Of a DNA stretch of 64,000 nt, positions 45,606 to 53,434 are shown piece by piece. The stretch's first letter is position 1, and every line of letters starts with the position of its first letter. Origin of the DNA: Flavobacteriaceae bacterium (GTDB taxonomy: Bacteria; Bacteroidota; Bacteroidia; Flavobacteriales; Flavobacteriaceae); NCBI GenBank assembly GCA_021647885.1, contig JAKITV010000002.1:124001-188000 (forward strand). Reading direction: 5' to 3'. The notes beneath the pieces are model-generated. The model did no database searches and had not been told where the DNA came from. It saw nothing but the letters and a program-made list of their open reading frames with translations. Position numbers and translations under genes: made by a program.

Positions 45606-46643
45606 ATGTATCAATTAGAAGAGAAAATATGGTTTTGGTTGTTACTGGTTATTCCAGTAATTATAGTATTATTTCTACTGCTTCAGTTATGGAAACGATA
45701 TGTTCAGAATAAATTTATTAGTAAACAATCTCTTAAAAAATTAAGTCCAAACCGATCTTTATTTAAACCAATATTAAAGCTTATTGTATTATGTTTAGCG
45801 TTTGCTAGTTTAATAATTGCATTAGTAAACCCTAAAATAGGCACAAAATTAGAAACCGTAAAACGAGAAGGTGTTGATATTGTCTTTGCAATCGATGTTT
45901 CTAAAAGCATGCTCGCCGAAGACATTGCACCAAACAGATTAGAAAAATCTAAACAATTAGTTACTCAAATTATAAACAATCTAGCGAGTGATAGAATTGG
46001 CATTATTGCTTATGCGGCAAAAGCATTTCCGCAATTGCCAATTACTACAGATTATGCAGCTGCTAAAATGTTTTTGCAAAGCATGGATACAGACATGCTA
46101 TCTTCACAGGGAACAGCTATTGATGAAGCTATACAATTGGCAAGAACTTATTACGATGACGAAGAACAAACAAATCGTGTGCTTATAATTATTTCTGATG
46201 GAGAAGACCATAATAACCTAGCTTCAAATGTAGCAGAACAAGCGAATGAAGAAGGTATTCGAATTTTTACGATAGGTGTGGGAGATATTAACGGAGGTCC
46301 AATACCAATAAAGCGTAATGGCATTGTGCTTAATTATAAAAAAGACAATCAAGGCGAAACAGTAATTACGCGATTAAATGAAGAAACCTTAAAAAACATT
46401 GCTGCTCAAGCCAATGGCTCATATATTAATGGCGCAAATACAAATCAGGTTGTAGAAGAAATTAGGGATATTTTAAACAAAATGGATAAAAAGGAATTTG
46501 AAGCCAAACAATTTGCAGAGTATAAAGATCAATTTCAATGGTTTCTTGCACTCGGTTTGTTCTTCTTGTTTATAGATATATTTTTATTAGAACGAAAAAC
46601 AGCATGGTTAAATAGGTTGAATTTATTTAACGAAAATTTATAA
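45606..46643 (+). CDS. batB: BatB, von Willebrand factor A membrane protein
   Basis: The 345-residue paralogue of BatA has N-terminal TMs (FWLLLVIPVIIVLFLLLQLW; LIVLCLAFASLIIALV), a VWA domain with MIDAS AIDVSKSM, TTDYAAAKMF and IISDGEDHNN, and a terminal TM (FQWFLALGLFFLFIDIFLL). The two VWA proteins probably form a membrane complex serviced by the MoxR ATPase. A palindromic repeat sits just before its start. Confidence 0.93.
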   Translation: MYQLEEKIWFWLLLVIPVIIVLFLLLQLWKRYVQNKFISKQSLKKLSPNRSLFKPILKLIVLCLAFASLIIALVNPKIGTKLETVKREGVDIVFAIDVSKSMLAEDIAPNRLEKSKQLVTQIINNLASDRIGIIAYAAKAFPQLPITTDYAAAKMFLQSMDTDMLSSQGTAIDEAIQLARTYYDDEEQTNRVLIIISDGEDHNNLASNVAEQANEEGIRIFTIGVGDINGGPIPIKRNGIVLNYKKDNQGETVITRLNEETLKNIAAQANGSYINGANTNQVVEEIRDILNKMDKKEFEAKQFAEYKDQFQWFLALGLFFLFIDIFLLERKTAWLNRLNLFNENL

Positions 46644-46644
46644 T

Positions 46645-46662
46645 TTCCGCGAAAGCGGAAAC
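46645..46662. repeat. dispersed palindromic repeat, copy R7
   Basis: TTTCCGC-GAAA-GCGGAAA is a perfect 7-bp hairpin closed by a GNRA-type tetraloop. It lies one base past the batB stop, in the batB-batC gap. Confidence 0.8.
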
Positions 46663-46760
46663 CTTATTAATTGAAACTAATAGAATAATACATAATTTTA
46701 TAAATTTTTTAACGAACAAAAATACAGGGTTTTATATCTTGGTATTTGGAATAATTTATA

Positions 46761-47576
46761 ATGAAACAAATAACAGCAATCATAATAATCTTAATAACAA
46801 GCTTTTCTTTTGCACAAGAAAAAGATAAAGCATTGCAAAAATCTAACGATTATGTTTATGATGGTAATGTTTTGGTGGATGAAGATTTTGTAGCTGCCGA
46901 AAAAGAATATAGAAAAGCCATTTCAAAAAAACCAAGTAATACTTCTGGAACATATAATTTAGGGAATGCTTACTATAAATCAGGTCTTTATAGTGAAGCC
47001 TTATTAAGACATATAGAAACGGCAAATTTAGCAACTACTAAACTAGAAAAACATCAAGCATTTCATAATATAGGTAATGCATTAATGCAGCAAAAACAAT
47101 GTAAGGAAGCTGTAGAAGCTTTTAAAAATGCATTACGGAATGATCCAACAGACGAAGAAACAAGATATAACCTTGTTTTAGCAAAAGAATGTGCAGAACA
47201 GCAAGGTGATGGTGGTGGAGGCGACGATAATAAAGAGAATCAAGACCAAAAAGATCAAGACAAAGAGAATGAAGATAAGAAAGAAGGCGACGATAAAAAA
47301 GATGAAAACAAGGGTAAAGGTGATGACAAAGAAGACAATAAAGATGGAGATGATAAAGAAGATAAAGACGGAAAGCCTAAAGATGAAAAGGGAGATAAAA
47401 AAGATGAAGGCTCTAAAAACGAAAAGAAAGATCAGCAACCTCAACCAGGAAAATTATCGCCTCAACAAGTTAAGAATTTACTAGAGGCAATGAATAACCA
47501 GGAAAAGAAAGTACAAGAAAAAATAAATGCCAAAAAGGTAAAAGGAGTAAAAGTAAAAACTGAAAAGGATTGGTAA
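46761..47576 (+). CDS. batC: BatC, tetratricopeptide protein
   Basis: The 271-residue exported protein has a signal peptide (MKQITAIIIILITSFSFA). Three TPR-type repeats occupy about 35-145 (TSGTYNLGNAYYKSGLYSEALLRHIETA, HNIGNALMQQKQCKEAVEAFKNAL). A very acidic/basic low-complexity region follows (about 150-230, Asp/Glu/Lys/Gly-rich), then LSPQQVKNLLEAMNNQEKKVQEKI. TPRs would mediate assembly of the Bat complex in the periplasm. The low-complexity stretch is unusually long relative to the folded part. Confidence 0.92.
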   Translation: MKQITAIIIILITSFSFAQEKDKALQKSNDYVYDGNVLVDEDFVAAEKEYRKAISKKPSNTSGTYNLGNAYYKSGLYSEALLRHIETANLATTKLEKHQAFHNIGNALMQQKQCKEAVEAFKNALRNDPTDEETRYNLVLAKECAEQQGDGGGGDDNKENQDQKDQDKENEDKKEGDDKKDENKGKGDDKEDNKDGDDKEDKDGKPKDEKGDKKDEGSKNEKKDQQPQPGKLSPQQVKNLLEAMNNQEKKVQEKINAKKVKGVKVKTEKDW

Positions 47577-47592
47577 GTAGGTATATTTGTCA

Positions 47593-47610
47593 TTTCTGCG
47601 AAGGTGGAAA
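47593..47610. repeat. dispersed palindromic repeat, copy R8
   Basis: TTTCTGC-GAA-GGTGGAAA is an imperfect member of the same hairpin family. It sits between batC and the real batD start at 47639 and is what creates the spurious N-terminal extension in the ORF track. Confidence 0.6.
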
Positions 47611-47638
47611 TCTCAATCATTGTTCATTATTTCAAAGA

Positions 47639-49408
47639 ATGAAACTCATAAAATACATATTATTATTTATTATACTTGTGCCAAGTTTAGCTTCAGCTCA
47701 AGTTACGTTTGAAGCAAAAGTAAGCAAGAAAAAACTAGGAATAAATGAGCGTCTTCGTATAGATTTTGTGATGAATAAAGATGGAGACAACTTCAATCCT
47801 CCTAGCTTCGAACATTTTACGGTTATTGGGCCTAATCAATCAATAAGTAATTCATGGGTTAATGGTATAAAATCATATTCTAAAACCTATAGTTATTTTT
47901 TAGTGCCAAAAAAGAGAGGCAAATTTACTATTACCCAAGCCACTATCGAAATTGAAGGAGAAACCTATAAAACTTTACCTGTTAGTGTTGAAGTTACAGC
48001 AGCAGTAGATAAACCTACAAATCCCAACGACCCAAACTATATTGTGTCAGAAAATATACATTTAGTTACAGAGATATCTAAAACCAATCCTTTTTTAAAC
48101 GAAGCCATAACTGTAGTTTACAAACTCTACGTTTCACCAAATGTTAGATTAAGCAATTTAAGAGAGCTTGATACGCCTAGGTATAATGATTTTTGGAGCC
48201 AAACCATTGGTATAAAAGAATTTAAATTAGAAAAAGGGACTTATAAAGGAGAAGATTATCATTATGTTGTGGTTCGCAAAATGGTGCTTTATCCACAAAA
48301 AACTGGGAAACTGGAACTAGAGCCTTTAACATTAAATATTTCAGTAGATGTGCCAACTAATAGGCGAGATTTTTTTGGTAGTCGAATTACGCAAACTGTC
48401 CATAAAACAGTTGCTACACCTAATAGAACGATAACTGTCAAGATGTTACCAGAAAATGGTAAACCAGATAATTTTACTGGAGCAGTAGGCGATTTTAGTT
48501 TTAAAGTTTACACTTCAAAAAATGAGTTAAAAGCTACTGAAGCATTACAAGCAACTATTGAAGTTTCTGGAAAGGGAAACCTTAAACTATTTAAACTTCC
48601 TAGATTAACACTTCCTAGCTCATTAGAAGTTTATGAGCCAGAATATGTTGAAAAAGTAAGCACTAATTTATCTGGTATGCAAGGCAGAATATCCGATTCT
48701 TATACTATCGTTCCTTCGTTTCAAGGTAAATATCCTATACCTAGTATTTCGTTTTCGTATTTCGATTTAAAATCGGAACGCTATAAAACCATATCATCAA
48801 AAGAATTGATTATAAACGTAACCGAAGGCCCAACAAACAGCAGCTTAAGTAATGAAAACAACTCTGCTTCAGTGAATAATAAAAAGCAGATTATTATATC
48901 TAACGAGCAATTCGCATCTTTTAAAACACAGCCTAATTTAGTTTCTATGCATACCAAACCTTTTTTTAAAACGAAGCTGTTTTGGACAGTATTATTGGCA
49001 CCATTTTTAGCAATTCCAATAGCAATTATAATAAGACGTAAAAAAGACGAAAGAGATAGCGATGTTGTTGGGCAGAAAGTGAGAAAAGCAAATAGATTAG
49101 CTCGTAAATACTTAAGTGAGGCAAAGAAATCTTTAGGTAACAAAACCGATTTTTATGATGCCTTGGAAAGAGCGCTTCATAATTATTTAAAAGCAAAGAT
49201 AAATATTGAAACCAGCGAATTCAGTAAAGATAAAATTCAAGAGTTACTAAAAGAAAAAGCGGTAAACGAAAATACTATTATAGAGTTTAATGGTTTATTG
49301 GAAAGTTGTGAGTTGGCAAGATATTCACCATTTACAAATGTGGAAATGCAGCAAGATTATGATAAGGCAGCAAAAGTAATTTCAACCATAGATAAACAAA
49401 TAAGATAA
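47639..49408 (+). CDS. batD: BatD, membrane-anchored beta-domain protein
   Basis: I start at ATG 47639 (MKLIKYILLFIILVPSLASAQ, signal peptide), giving 589 residues. The track's extra 23 residues (VSRYICHFCEGG...) come from a palindromic repeat. The BatD domain runs through several beta-sandwich modules (VSKKKLGINERLRIDFVMN; AVGDFSFKVYTSKNELKATEALQATIEVSGKGNLKL). A C-terminal TM (LFWTVLLAPFLAIPIAIII, about 445-465) then leads to a cytoplasmic helical tail. It belongs to the Bat complex. Confidence 0.93.
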   Translation: MKLIKYILLFIILVPSLASAQVTFEAKVSKKKLGINERLRIDFVMNKDGDNFNPPSFEHFTVIGPNQSISNSWVNGIKSYSKTYSYFLVPKKRGKFTITQATIEIEGETYKTLPVSVEVTAAVDKPTNPNDPNYIVSENIHLVTEISKTNPFLNEAITVVYKLYVSPNVRLSNLRELDTPRYNDFWSQTIGIKEFKLEKGTYKGEDYHYVVVRKMVLYPQKTGKLELEPLTLNISVDVPTNRRDFFGSRITQTVHKTVATPNRTITVKMLPENGKPDNFTGAVGDFSFKVYTSKNELKATEALQATIEVSGKGNLKLFKLPRLTLPSSLEVYEPEYVEKVSTNLSGMQGRISDSYTIVPSFQGKYPIPSISFSYFDLKSERYKTISSKELIINVTEGPTNSSLSNENNSASVNNKKQIIISNEQFASFKTQPNLVSMHTKPFFKTKLFWTVLLAPFLAIPIAIIIRRKKDERDSDVVGQKVRKANRLARKYLSEAKKSLGNKTDFYDALERALHNYLKAKINIETSEFSKDKIQELLKEKAVNENTIIEFNGLLESCELARYSPFTNVEMQQDYDKAAKVISTIDKQIR

Positions 49409-49411
49409 TTT

Positions 49412-49449
49412 TATTCCTGCGAATCCCGATAGCTATCGGGAAGGAATCT
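49412..49449. repeat. dispersed palindromic repeat, copy R2
   Basis: ATTCCT at the left and AGGAAT at the right enclose a perfect CCCGATAGCTATCGGG core, with GCGAAT on one side. It lies 3 nt beyond the batD stop and could end or process the transcript before batE. Confidence 0.8.
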
Positions 49450-49488
49450 TTTGAAGCGTATTACATTTTGAAGATAGTTAACGATTAT

Positions 49489-49581
49489 ATGAAACGAGCA
49501 TGCTAAAATGTTTATCACCTAAGGAAATGATTAATAGCGAACAGCATGTGACCAATAAAAAACAATAAATATAAACACATG
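49489..49581 (+). promoter_or_regulatory. conserved leader element, copy A (batE)
   Basis: The element runs from a mini-ORF (ATGAAACGAGCATGCTAA, MKRAC) to the batE start codon 90 nt later. CATGTG (49545-49550) can pair with CACATG (49576-49581), which contains the start codon; the spacing is 31 nt as in copies B and C. AGCGAACAG precedes CATGTG exactly as in copy C. A middle hairpin ATCA/TGAT with loop CCTAAGGAAA is possible. Confidence 0.8.
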
Positions 49582-50331
49582 AAAAAAATAATTTACATAT
49601 TAACATTACTGATAAGCACTTTTACAATTGCTCAAAACAACGAGCTATTTGCAAAAGGAAATAGTTTATATAACGACGGAAAATATCAAGATGCCATAAA
49701 TATTTATGAACGTATTTTAGACACCAAAAATCATTCTGCCGAACTTTATTTTAATCTGGCAAATGCCTACTATAAACTTAACAGGATAGCACCAAGTGTG
49801 TACTATTACGAAAAGGCATTACAATTATCGCCAAACGATAAAGACATAAAAAACAACTTGGCCTTTGCTAAAAACATGACTATTGATGCTATTGAAGTCA
49901 TACCAGAAATGGGCTTTTCTAAAATAACCAATAGTATTATTAATAAGTTTAGTTTTGATGTTTGGGCAATGCTTTCAGTCGCTTTTGTAGTGTTATTTGC
50001 GATTTTATTTTTAACCTATTATTTTTCATATACTACAAACAAAAAGAGACTGGCTTTTTTAAGCAGTAATCTGTCTTTATTGTTGGTTTTAATTACATTA
50101 GTGTTTGCTTTTCAAAAATATGATTTCGACAAAAAAAACAAACCAGCAATAATTTTTGCTCATGAAAGCGAAATAAAAAGCGAACCTAATTTAAGAAGCG
50201 AGATTGCTTTTAAACTTCACGAAGGCACTAAAGTTCAAGTTATTGAAATCTACAACGAAAATTGGACTAAAATTAAATTAACAGATGGCAAAACAGGCTG
50301 GATACCTTCTCAAGACATCAAAGAACTGTAG
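49579..50331 (+). CDS. batE: BatE, TPR and SH3-like protein
   Basis: The 250-residue protein has a signal peptide (MKKIIYILTLLISTFTIAQ) and TPRs at about 20-95 (AELYFNLANAYYKLNRIAPSVYYYEKAL). Two membrane helices follow (VWAMLSVAFVVLFAILFLTYYF; LLLVLITLVFAF) and a C-terminal bacterial SH3 domain (AHESEIKSEPNLRSEIAFKLHEGTKVQVI..GWIPSQDI). It is the last gene of the bat cluster. Its start codon lies in a conserved leader shared with two genes 10 kb away, so its translation may be controlled separately from the rest of the operon. Confidence 0.92.
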   Translation: MKKIIYILTLLISTFTIAQNNELFAKGNSLYNDGKYQDAINIYERILDTKNHSAELYFNLANAYYKLNRIAPSVYYYEKALQLSPNDKDIKNNLAFAKNMTIDAIEVIPEMGFSKITNSIINKFSFDVWAMLSVAFVVLFAILFLTYYFSYTTNKKRLAFLSSNLSLLLVLITLVFAFQKYDFDKKNKPAIIFAHESEIKSEPNLRSEIAFKLHEGTKVQVIEIYNENWTKIKLTDGKTGWIPSQDIKEL

Positions 50332-50353
50332 CGAAAAACTATAAGAATTAAAT

Positions 50354-50848
50354 TTATTTTTCCTCTTCTTCTTTAATTATACTAGGAAAAATAAAAGGCG
50401 CAATCGATTTTATAGGATTGTAAAGTATCGAACTTTTTATTTCATGCTCTTCAACTAAAGGAAGTGTATTGTTCAATCTGTTAAAAACAATTAAGATAAT
50501 ACTTAAAATCAATCCGATTTTTAAAGCACCAAAAACACCACCAAGAAGTTTGTTTAAAATCCCAAGTGCAGCAAAATCTGCAAGTTTAGTTAATGCTTTT
50601 CCAGCCATAGCAATTGCAATTACTATAATTATAAATGTAATGGCAAATGCAGTAATATTTATGTACTGCTCATCCCACTCAACACGACTTTCTAAAAATT
50701 CGGCAACAAAATCACTAAAGTGTATAGCACCATAAATACCAAGAATTAATGCAACAATTGAAGCGACTTCTACAAAAAGCCCTTTCATTAAACCGCGAAC
50801 AAGACCAAACAAAATCAATGCGCCTAAAACAATATCTAAAACATTCAT
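50354..50848 (-). CDS. cvpA: CvpA family membrane protein
   Basis: The 164-residue protein has four TM helices (VLDIVLGALILFGLVRGLMKG; VASIVALILGIYGAIHF; INITAFAITFIIIVIAIAMAG; GVFGALKIGLILSIILIVF). The CvpA signature (GLVRGLMKGLFVEVASI) matches the family linked to colicin V production and envelope homeostasis. It is convergent with batE and divergent from the 118-aa hypothetical gene. Confidence 0.9.
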   Translation of the reverse strand: MNVLDIVLGALILFGLVRGLMKGLFVEVASIVALILGIYGAIHFSDFVAEFLESRVEWDEQYINITAFAITFIIIVIAIAMAGKALTKLADFAALGILNKLLGGVFGALKIGLILSIILIVFNRLNNTLPLVEEHEIKSSILYNPIKSIAPFIFPSIIKEEEEK

Positions 50849-50922
50849 GTTTATAATAATTTTAGCAAATATAAATTAACTTTACAACTTTGTAAATTAA
50901 CGAATTTATTACTTAAAAAAAT

Positions 50923-51279
50923 ATGTCTAGAGATGAGCAGTTAAAACAACGCTGGGAAAAAACAGTAGAGAAATTATCTATTCAGTTTGCCGATGGAGAC
51001 ACTCTGGATGTAGATGCTATTATTTATTTAATTGGCGTACAAGAACTCGGACAGTTGCATAGAGAATATAAAAAAGAAGACAAAATAGGGCTAATGCACA
51101 TTGCCATTTGTAGGCTATTAGAACCCTATGGTTATTACGAATTCGATTATTTTGATGCGCAAGGTTGGCCTCATTATAAAACAAAAGAGGAGTTGCCTCA
51201 CTTAAAAGCAGGAGAACAAAGCGTATTGATGAAAGAAGCTATTGTAAACTATTTTCTTGAAACAGAGTTTATTAGATAA
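50923..51279 (+). CDS. conserved hypothetical protein
   Basis: The 118-residue soluble protein is rich in charged and aromatic residues, without signal peptide or TM. Segments such as FADGDTLDVDAIIYLIGVQELGQ and EPYGYYEFDYFDAQGWPHYK look conserved, and I recall similar flavobacterial proteins without known function. It lies directly downstream of the divergent cvpA promoter region and may be co-transcribed with the lipocalin-like gene 56 nt downstream. Confidence 0.8.
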   Translation: MSRDEQLKQRWEKTVEKLSIQFADGDTLDVDAIIYLIGVQELGQLHREYKKEDKIGLMHIAICRLLEPYGYYEFDYFDAQGWPHYKTKEELPHLKAGEQSVLMKEAIVNYFLETEFIR

Positions 51280-51334
51280 AAAATTGCTTAAAATTCGCTA
51301 AATTTGTCACTTAAATTTTAAAACCAAATTTATT

Positions 51335-51736
51335 ATGAAAAAATTAATACTGCTTTTTAGTGTATTTGCGCTTATGTTAACCTCATGCAATAAAGATAAT
51401 GATACACCATCTCAAGATTCTTTTATTGGAACTTGGACATATTATAAATCATTTGAAAACGATGTTGAAATAGAGTTAAGTGACTGTGATTTACAAGACA
51501 CGATTCAAGTAAATGCAGATGGAACATTCTCCTTTTCTGATTATGATGATTTTGCAGGCCCATGTGAGTTAGATTTTTCTGGTACAGGAACATGGGAAAA
51601 CGTTGGAGACGGCAATTATTCAACTACAATTGATGGAGAAACCTCTGTTGTAAATCTTACTTTTGAAGGAAATACATTTTATTTTGAGGAAGTTGATGAA
51701 GACATCACCTACAGAGAAGTTTATATTAGAAATTAG
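51335..51736 (+). CDS. lipocalin-like lipoprotein
   Basis: The 133-residue protein has a lipoprotein signal (MKKLILLFSVFALMLTSC). The domain resembles the Bacteroidetes lipocalin-like fold (SFIGTWTYYKSFENDVEIELSDCDLQDTIQVNADGTFSFSDY, GTWENVGDGNY, DEDITYREVYIRN). Such lipoproteins may bind small ligands; none is indicated. A strong terminator follows. Confidence 0.85.
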   Translation: MKKLILLFSVFALMLTSCNKDNDTPSQDSFIGTWTYYKSFENDVEIELSDCDLQDTIQVNADGTFSFSDYDDFAGPCELDFSGTGTWENVGDGNYSTTIDGETSVVNLTFEGNTFYFEEVDEDITYREVYIRN

Positions 51737-51863
51737 TTCCTTATATTAAAATATAAAAATGTCAAACAATAATTAGCTGTTTGTTAGACAATTGAAATCG
51801 AGTCTTTTATCTTAAAGCAAAGCAATCTTAAGTCTTATAGCAGACAATAGTGTTATAAAAATT

Positions 51864-51890
51864 AAACTCCTTCAAATTGAAGGAGTTTTT
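51864..51890 (+). terminator. intrinsic terminator after the lipocalin-like gene
   Basis: AAACTCCTTC, loop AAATT, GAAGGAGTTTTTT form a 10-bp perfect hairpin followed by a T run, located 128 nt past the lipoprotein stop and upstream of pheS. Confidence 0.9.
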
Positions 51891-51935
51891 TATGCTCAAA
51901 ATTCACTAAATTTGCAATCATTTCGACGTGATATT

Positions 51936-52955
51936 ATGATAGATAAGATAAAAGAACTTATTGTAGAAGCAGAAGCATTTACAACCCAATCTAAAGAAGA
52001 GGTTGAAGCATTTCGTATAAAATATTTAGGCAAAAAAGGATTGCTTAACGATTTTTTTGCAGAATTTAAAAATGTAGCAAACGACCAGAAAAAAGAATTC
52101 GGTCAAGCTATTAATACGCTTAAAACAACAGCTCTAAACAAAGTAAACACTTTAAAAGCAGAGCTGGAAAACAAGGAACAAGTAAAAGGTGTTTTAGGAG
52201 ATTTATCGCGATCTGGAGAACCTATCGAAATTGGTGCACGTCATCCAATTTCATTAGTGAAAAACCAGATTATAGATATATTTTCTCGAATAGGTTTTAA
52301 TGTAAGCGAAGGACCAGAAATTGAAGACGATTGGCATAATTTTACGGCATTAAATTTACCAGAGCATCATCCTGCAAGAGATATGCAAGACACGTTTTTT
52401 ATTCAAACCAATCCAGATATTTTATTGCGCACACATACAAGTTCGGTACAAGTACGCTACATGGAAAATAACAAACCACCAATCCGAACAATTTCTCCAG
52501 GAAGAGTTTACCGAAACGAAGCCATTTCGGCACGTTCTCATTGCTTTTTTCACCAAGTAGAAGGTTTGTATATAGATAAAGATGTGAGTTTTGCAGACCT
52601 TAAACAAACCTTGCAATATTTTACTACCGAACTCTTTGGGAAATCTAAAATACGATTACGACCTTCATACTTTCCGTTTACTGAGCCTAGTGCTGAGGTT
52701 GATGTATATTGGGGACTTGAGACCGAAACCGATTATAAAATGACCAAAGGCACAGGTTGGTTGGAAATTATGGGTTGTGGTATGGTAGATCCAAATGTGT
52801 TGGAAAATTGCGGAATAGACTCAAAAGAATATTCTGGTTTTGCATTTGGTATGGGAATAGATCGTATTGCGCTCTTACTTCATCAAATTAGCGATATACG
52901 ATTACTAAGCGAAAACGATATTCGCTTTTTGGAGCAGTTTAAGTCTGTTTTATAA
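51936..52955 (+). CDS. pheS: phenylalanine--tRNA ligase alpha subunit
   Basis: From ATG 51936 (MIDKIKELIVEAEAF) the protein is 339 residues; the track's TTG start adds eight. An N-terminal coiled-coil arm (about 1-85) precedes the class II core, with motif 2 (RVYRNEAISARSHCFFHQVEGLYID), the phenylalanine-pocket region (SYFPFTEPSAEVDVYW) and motif 3 (GFAFGMGIDRIALLLHQI). It charges tRNA-Phe with PheT, which is not in this window; separate location of pheS and pheT is usual in flavobacteria. Confidence 0.97.
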   Translation: MIDKIKELIVEAEAFTTQSKEEVEAFRIKYLGKKGLLNDFFAEFKNVANDQKKEFGQAINTLKTTALNKVNTLKAELENKEQVKGVLGDLSRSGEPIEIGARHPISLVKNQIIDIFSRIGFNVSEGPEIEDDWHNFTALNLPEHHPARDMQDTFFIQTNPDILLRTHTSSVQVRYMENNKPPIRTISPGRVYRNEAISARSHCFFHQVEGLYIDKDVSFADLKQTLQYFTTELFGKSKIRLRPSYFPFTEPSAEVDVYWGLETETDYKMTKGTGWLEIMGCGMVDPNVLENCGIDSKEYSGFAFGMGIDRIALLLHQISDIRLLSENDIRFLEQFKSVL

Positions 52956-53022
52956 ATACTTTACAATTCCGCACTACGATGCAGAATCTATATTAATGAA
53001 CTATAATTAAATACAATATAAA

Positions 53023-53355
53023 ATGGTAAGTAACGAATTTGAAAAAGGAGTGAAATTCTCTTTTAATAACAGCATTAGTTATAATGAAAAAGCTGTTGTT
53101 AGCAAACATATATTAAAAAAAGAGAATGGAAACATCTCATTATTTGCTTTTGATAAAGGAGAAGGATTAAGTGAGCACACAACTCCTTTTGATGCAGTTG
53201 TTTATATAGTTGATGGTAAAGCAGATATTATTATTGATGGTGTATCGAATATCCTTGAAGCAAACGAAACTATTATCATGCCAGCTAATATTCCACATGC
53301 ATTAAAAGCAGTTGAAAATTTTAAAATGGTATTGACTATGATAAAGCAAAGATGA
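53023..53355 (+). CDS. small cupin domain protein
   Basis: The 110-residue single-domain cupin has motif 1 around GLSEHTTPFDAVVYIVDGKADIII (the usual second and third metal ligands only partly kept) and motif 2 EANETIIMPANIPHALKA. It could bind a metal ion or small ligand; function is unknown. It stands alone between pheS and the fatty-acid transporter gene. Confidence 0.85.
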   Translation: MVSNEFEKGVKFSFNNSISYNEKAVVSKHILKKENGNISLFAFDKGEGLSEHTTPFDAVVYIVDGKADIIIDGVSNILEANETIIMPANIPHALKAVENFKMVLTMIKQR

Positions 53356-53434
53356 AATCTAAATAATTATTAAAAACATCTTTCGCATTTTTACTTTCAT
53401 ATAAAACACATTAAATGCGTTTATAATAGTTAAT

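Noticed and set aside
47178-47484. ORFs of 88 aa (minus) and 97 aa (plus, 47191-47484) over batC
   Set aside because: Both are frame shadows of the Lys/Asp/Glu low-complexity region of batC.
48781-49143. 120-aa minus-strand ORF inside batD
   Set aside because: Antisense shadow of the batD TM and tail region.
53384-53419. CGCATTT...AAATGCG hairpin between the cupin and fatty-acid transporter genes
   Set aside because: Only 7 bp around a 22-nt loop; too weak to call a terminator with confidence.
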